A stretch of 14,349 bases of DNA from NCBI GenBank assembly GCA_017383325.1, contig JAFNYG010000068.1:1-14349 (forward strand), given 5' to 3'. The stretch is from Alphaproteobacteria bacterium. Its GTDB lineage: Bacteria > Pseudomonadota > Alphaproteobacteria > Rs-D84. Position numbers and translations under genes: made by a program. The notes beneath the pieces were generated by a model. The model did no database searches and was not told the DNA's origin. It saw only the letters and a program-made list of their open reading frames with translations. This document shows positions 14,346-14,349 of the stretch, piece by piece; position 1 is the first letter of the stretch; each line of letters begins with the position of its first letter.

Positions 14346-14349
14346 AAAA

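Overview
The window reads as ordinary chromosome from an uncultured, probably gut- or host-associated alphaproteobacterium. That placement is inferred from the style of the L28, RecO, Pth and PolA proteins and from several Cys-rich secreted proteins, one with a Listeria-Bacteroides (Flg_new) repeat; no 16S gene is present to confirm it. Gene density is high and no gap without a gene exceeds about 150 bases. I see no insertion sequence, phage gene, CRISPR array or attachment site.

Layout. Bases 1-3749 (+) hold two secreted Cys-rich proteins: a giant of about 990 residues whose signal peptide is cut by the window edge, and a 237-residue one, closed by a bidirectional terminator. Bases 3780-4301 (-) are peptidyl-tRNA hydrolase (pth). 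It is divergent from a small outer-membrane beta-barrel protein (4348-4887, +), which is followed by full-length DNA polymerase I (polA, 4912-7680, +). A minus-strand block follows: a third Cys-rich secreted protein (7697-8413), a membrane-anchored DsbA-like thiol oxidoreductase (8532-9356), recO (9434-10084), tRNA-Leu(CAA) (10160-10244), rpmB (10266-10634) and a DUF4301 protein (10713-12146). The last gene is a ClpB disaggregase lacking its N-terminal domain (12288-14345, +), divergent from the DUF4301 gene across a 141-base control region with a perfect 16-bp palindrome.

How the genes relate. The three exported proteins carry about 42, 16 and 21 cysteines. The DsbA-like protein, with a CGYC site predicted to face the periplasm, is a plausible catalyst of their disulfides. 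pth, rpmB and the tRNA serve translation; polA and recO serve DNA repair.

I do not see a clear new multi-gene system. The points most worth a second look are: (1) the DUF4301 protein carries motifs resembling UDP-sugar pyrophosphorylases; (2) ClpB lacks the N domain and also a segment of its second ATPase domain, and its promoter overlaps a 16-bp palindrome; (3) PolA has Gln in place of the conserved motif-A 'steric gate' Glu; (4) the Cys-rich secretome sits next to a DsbA-like enzyme. Three near-identical terminator hairpins punctuate the window.
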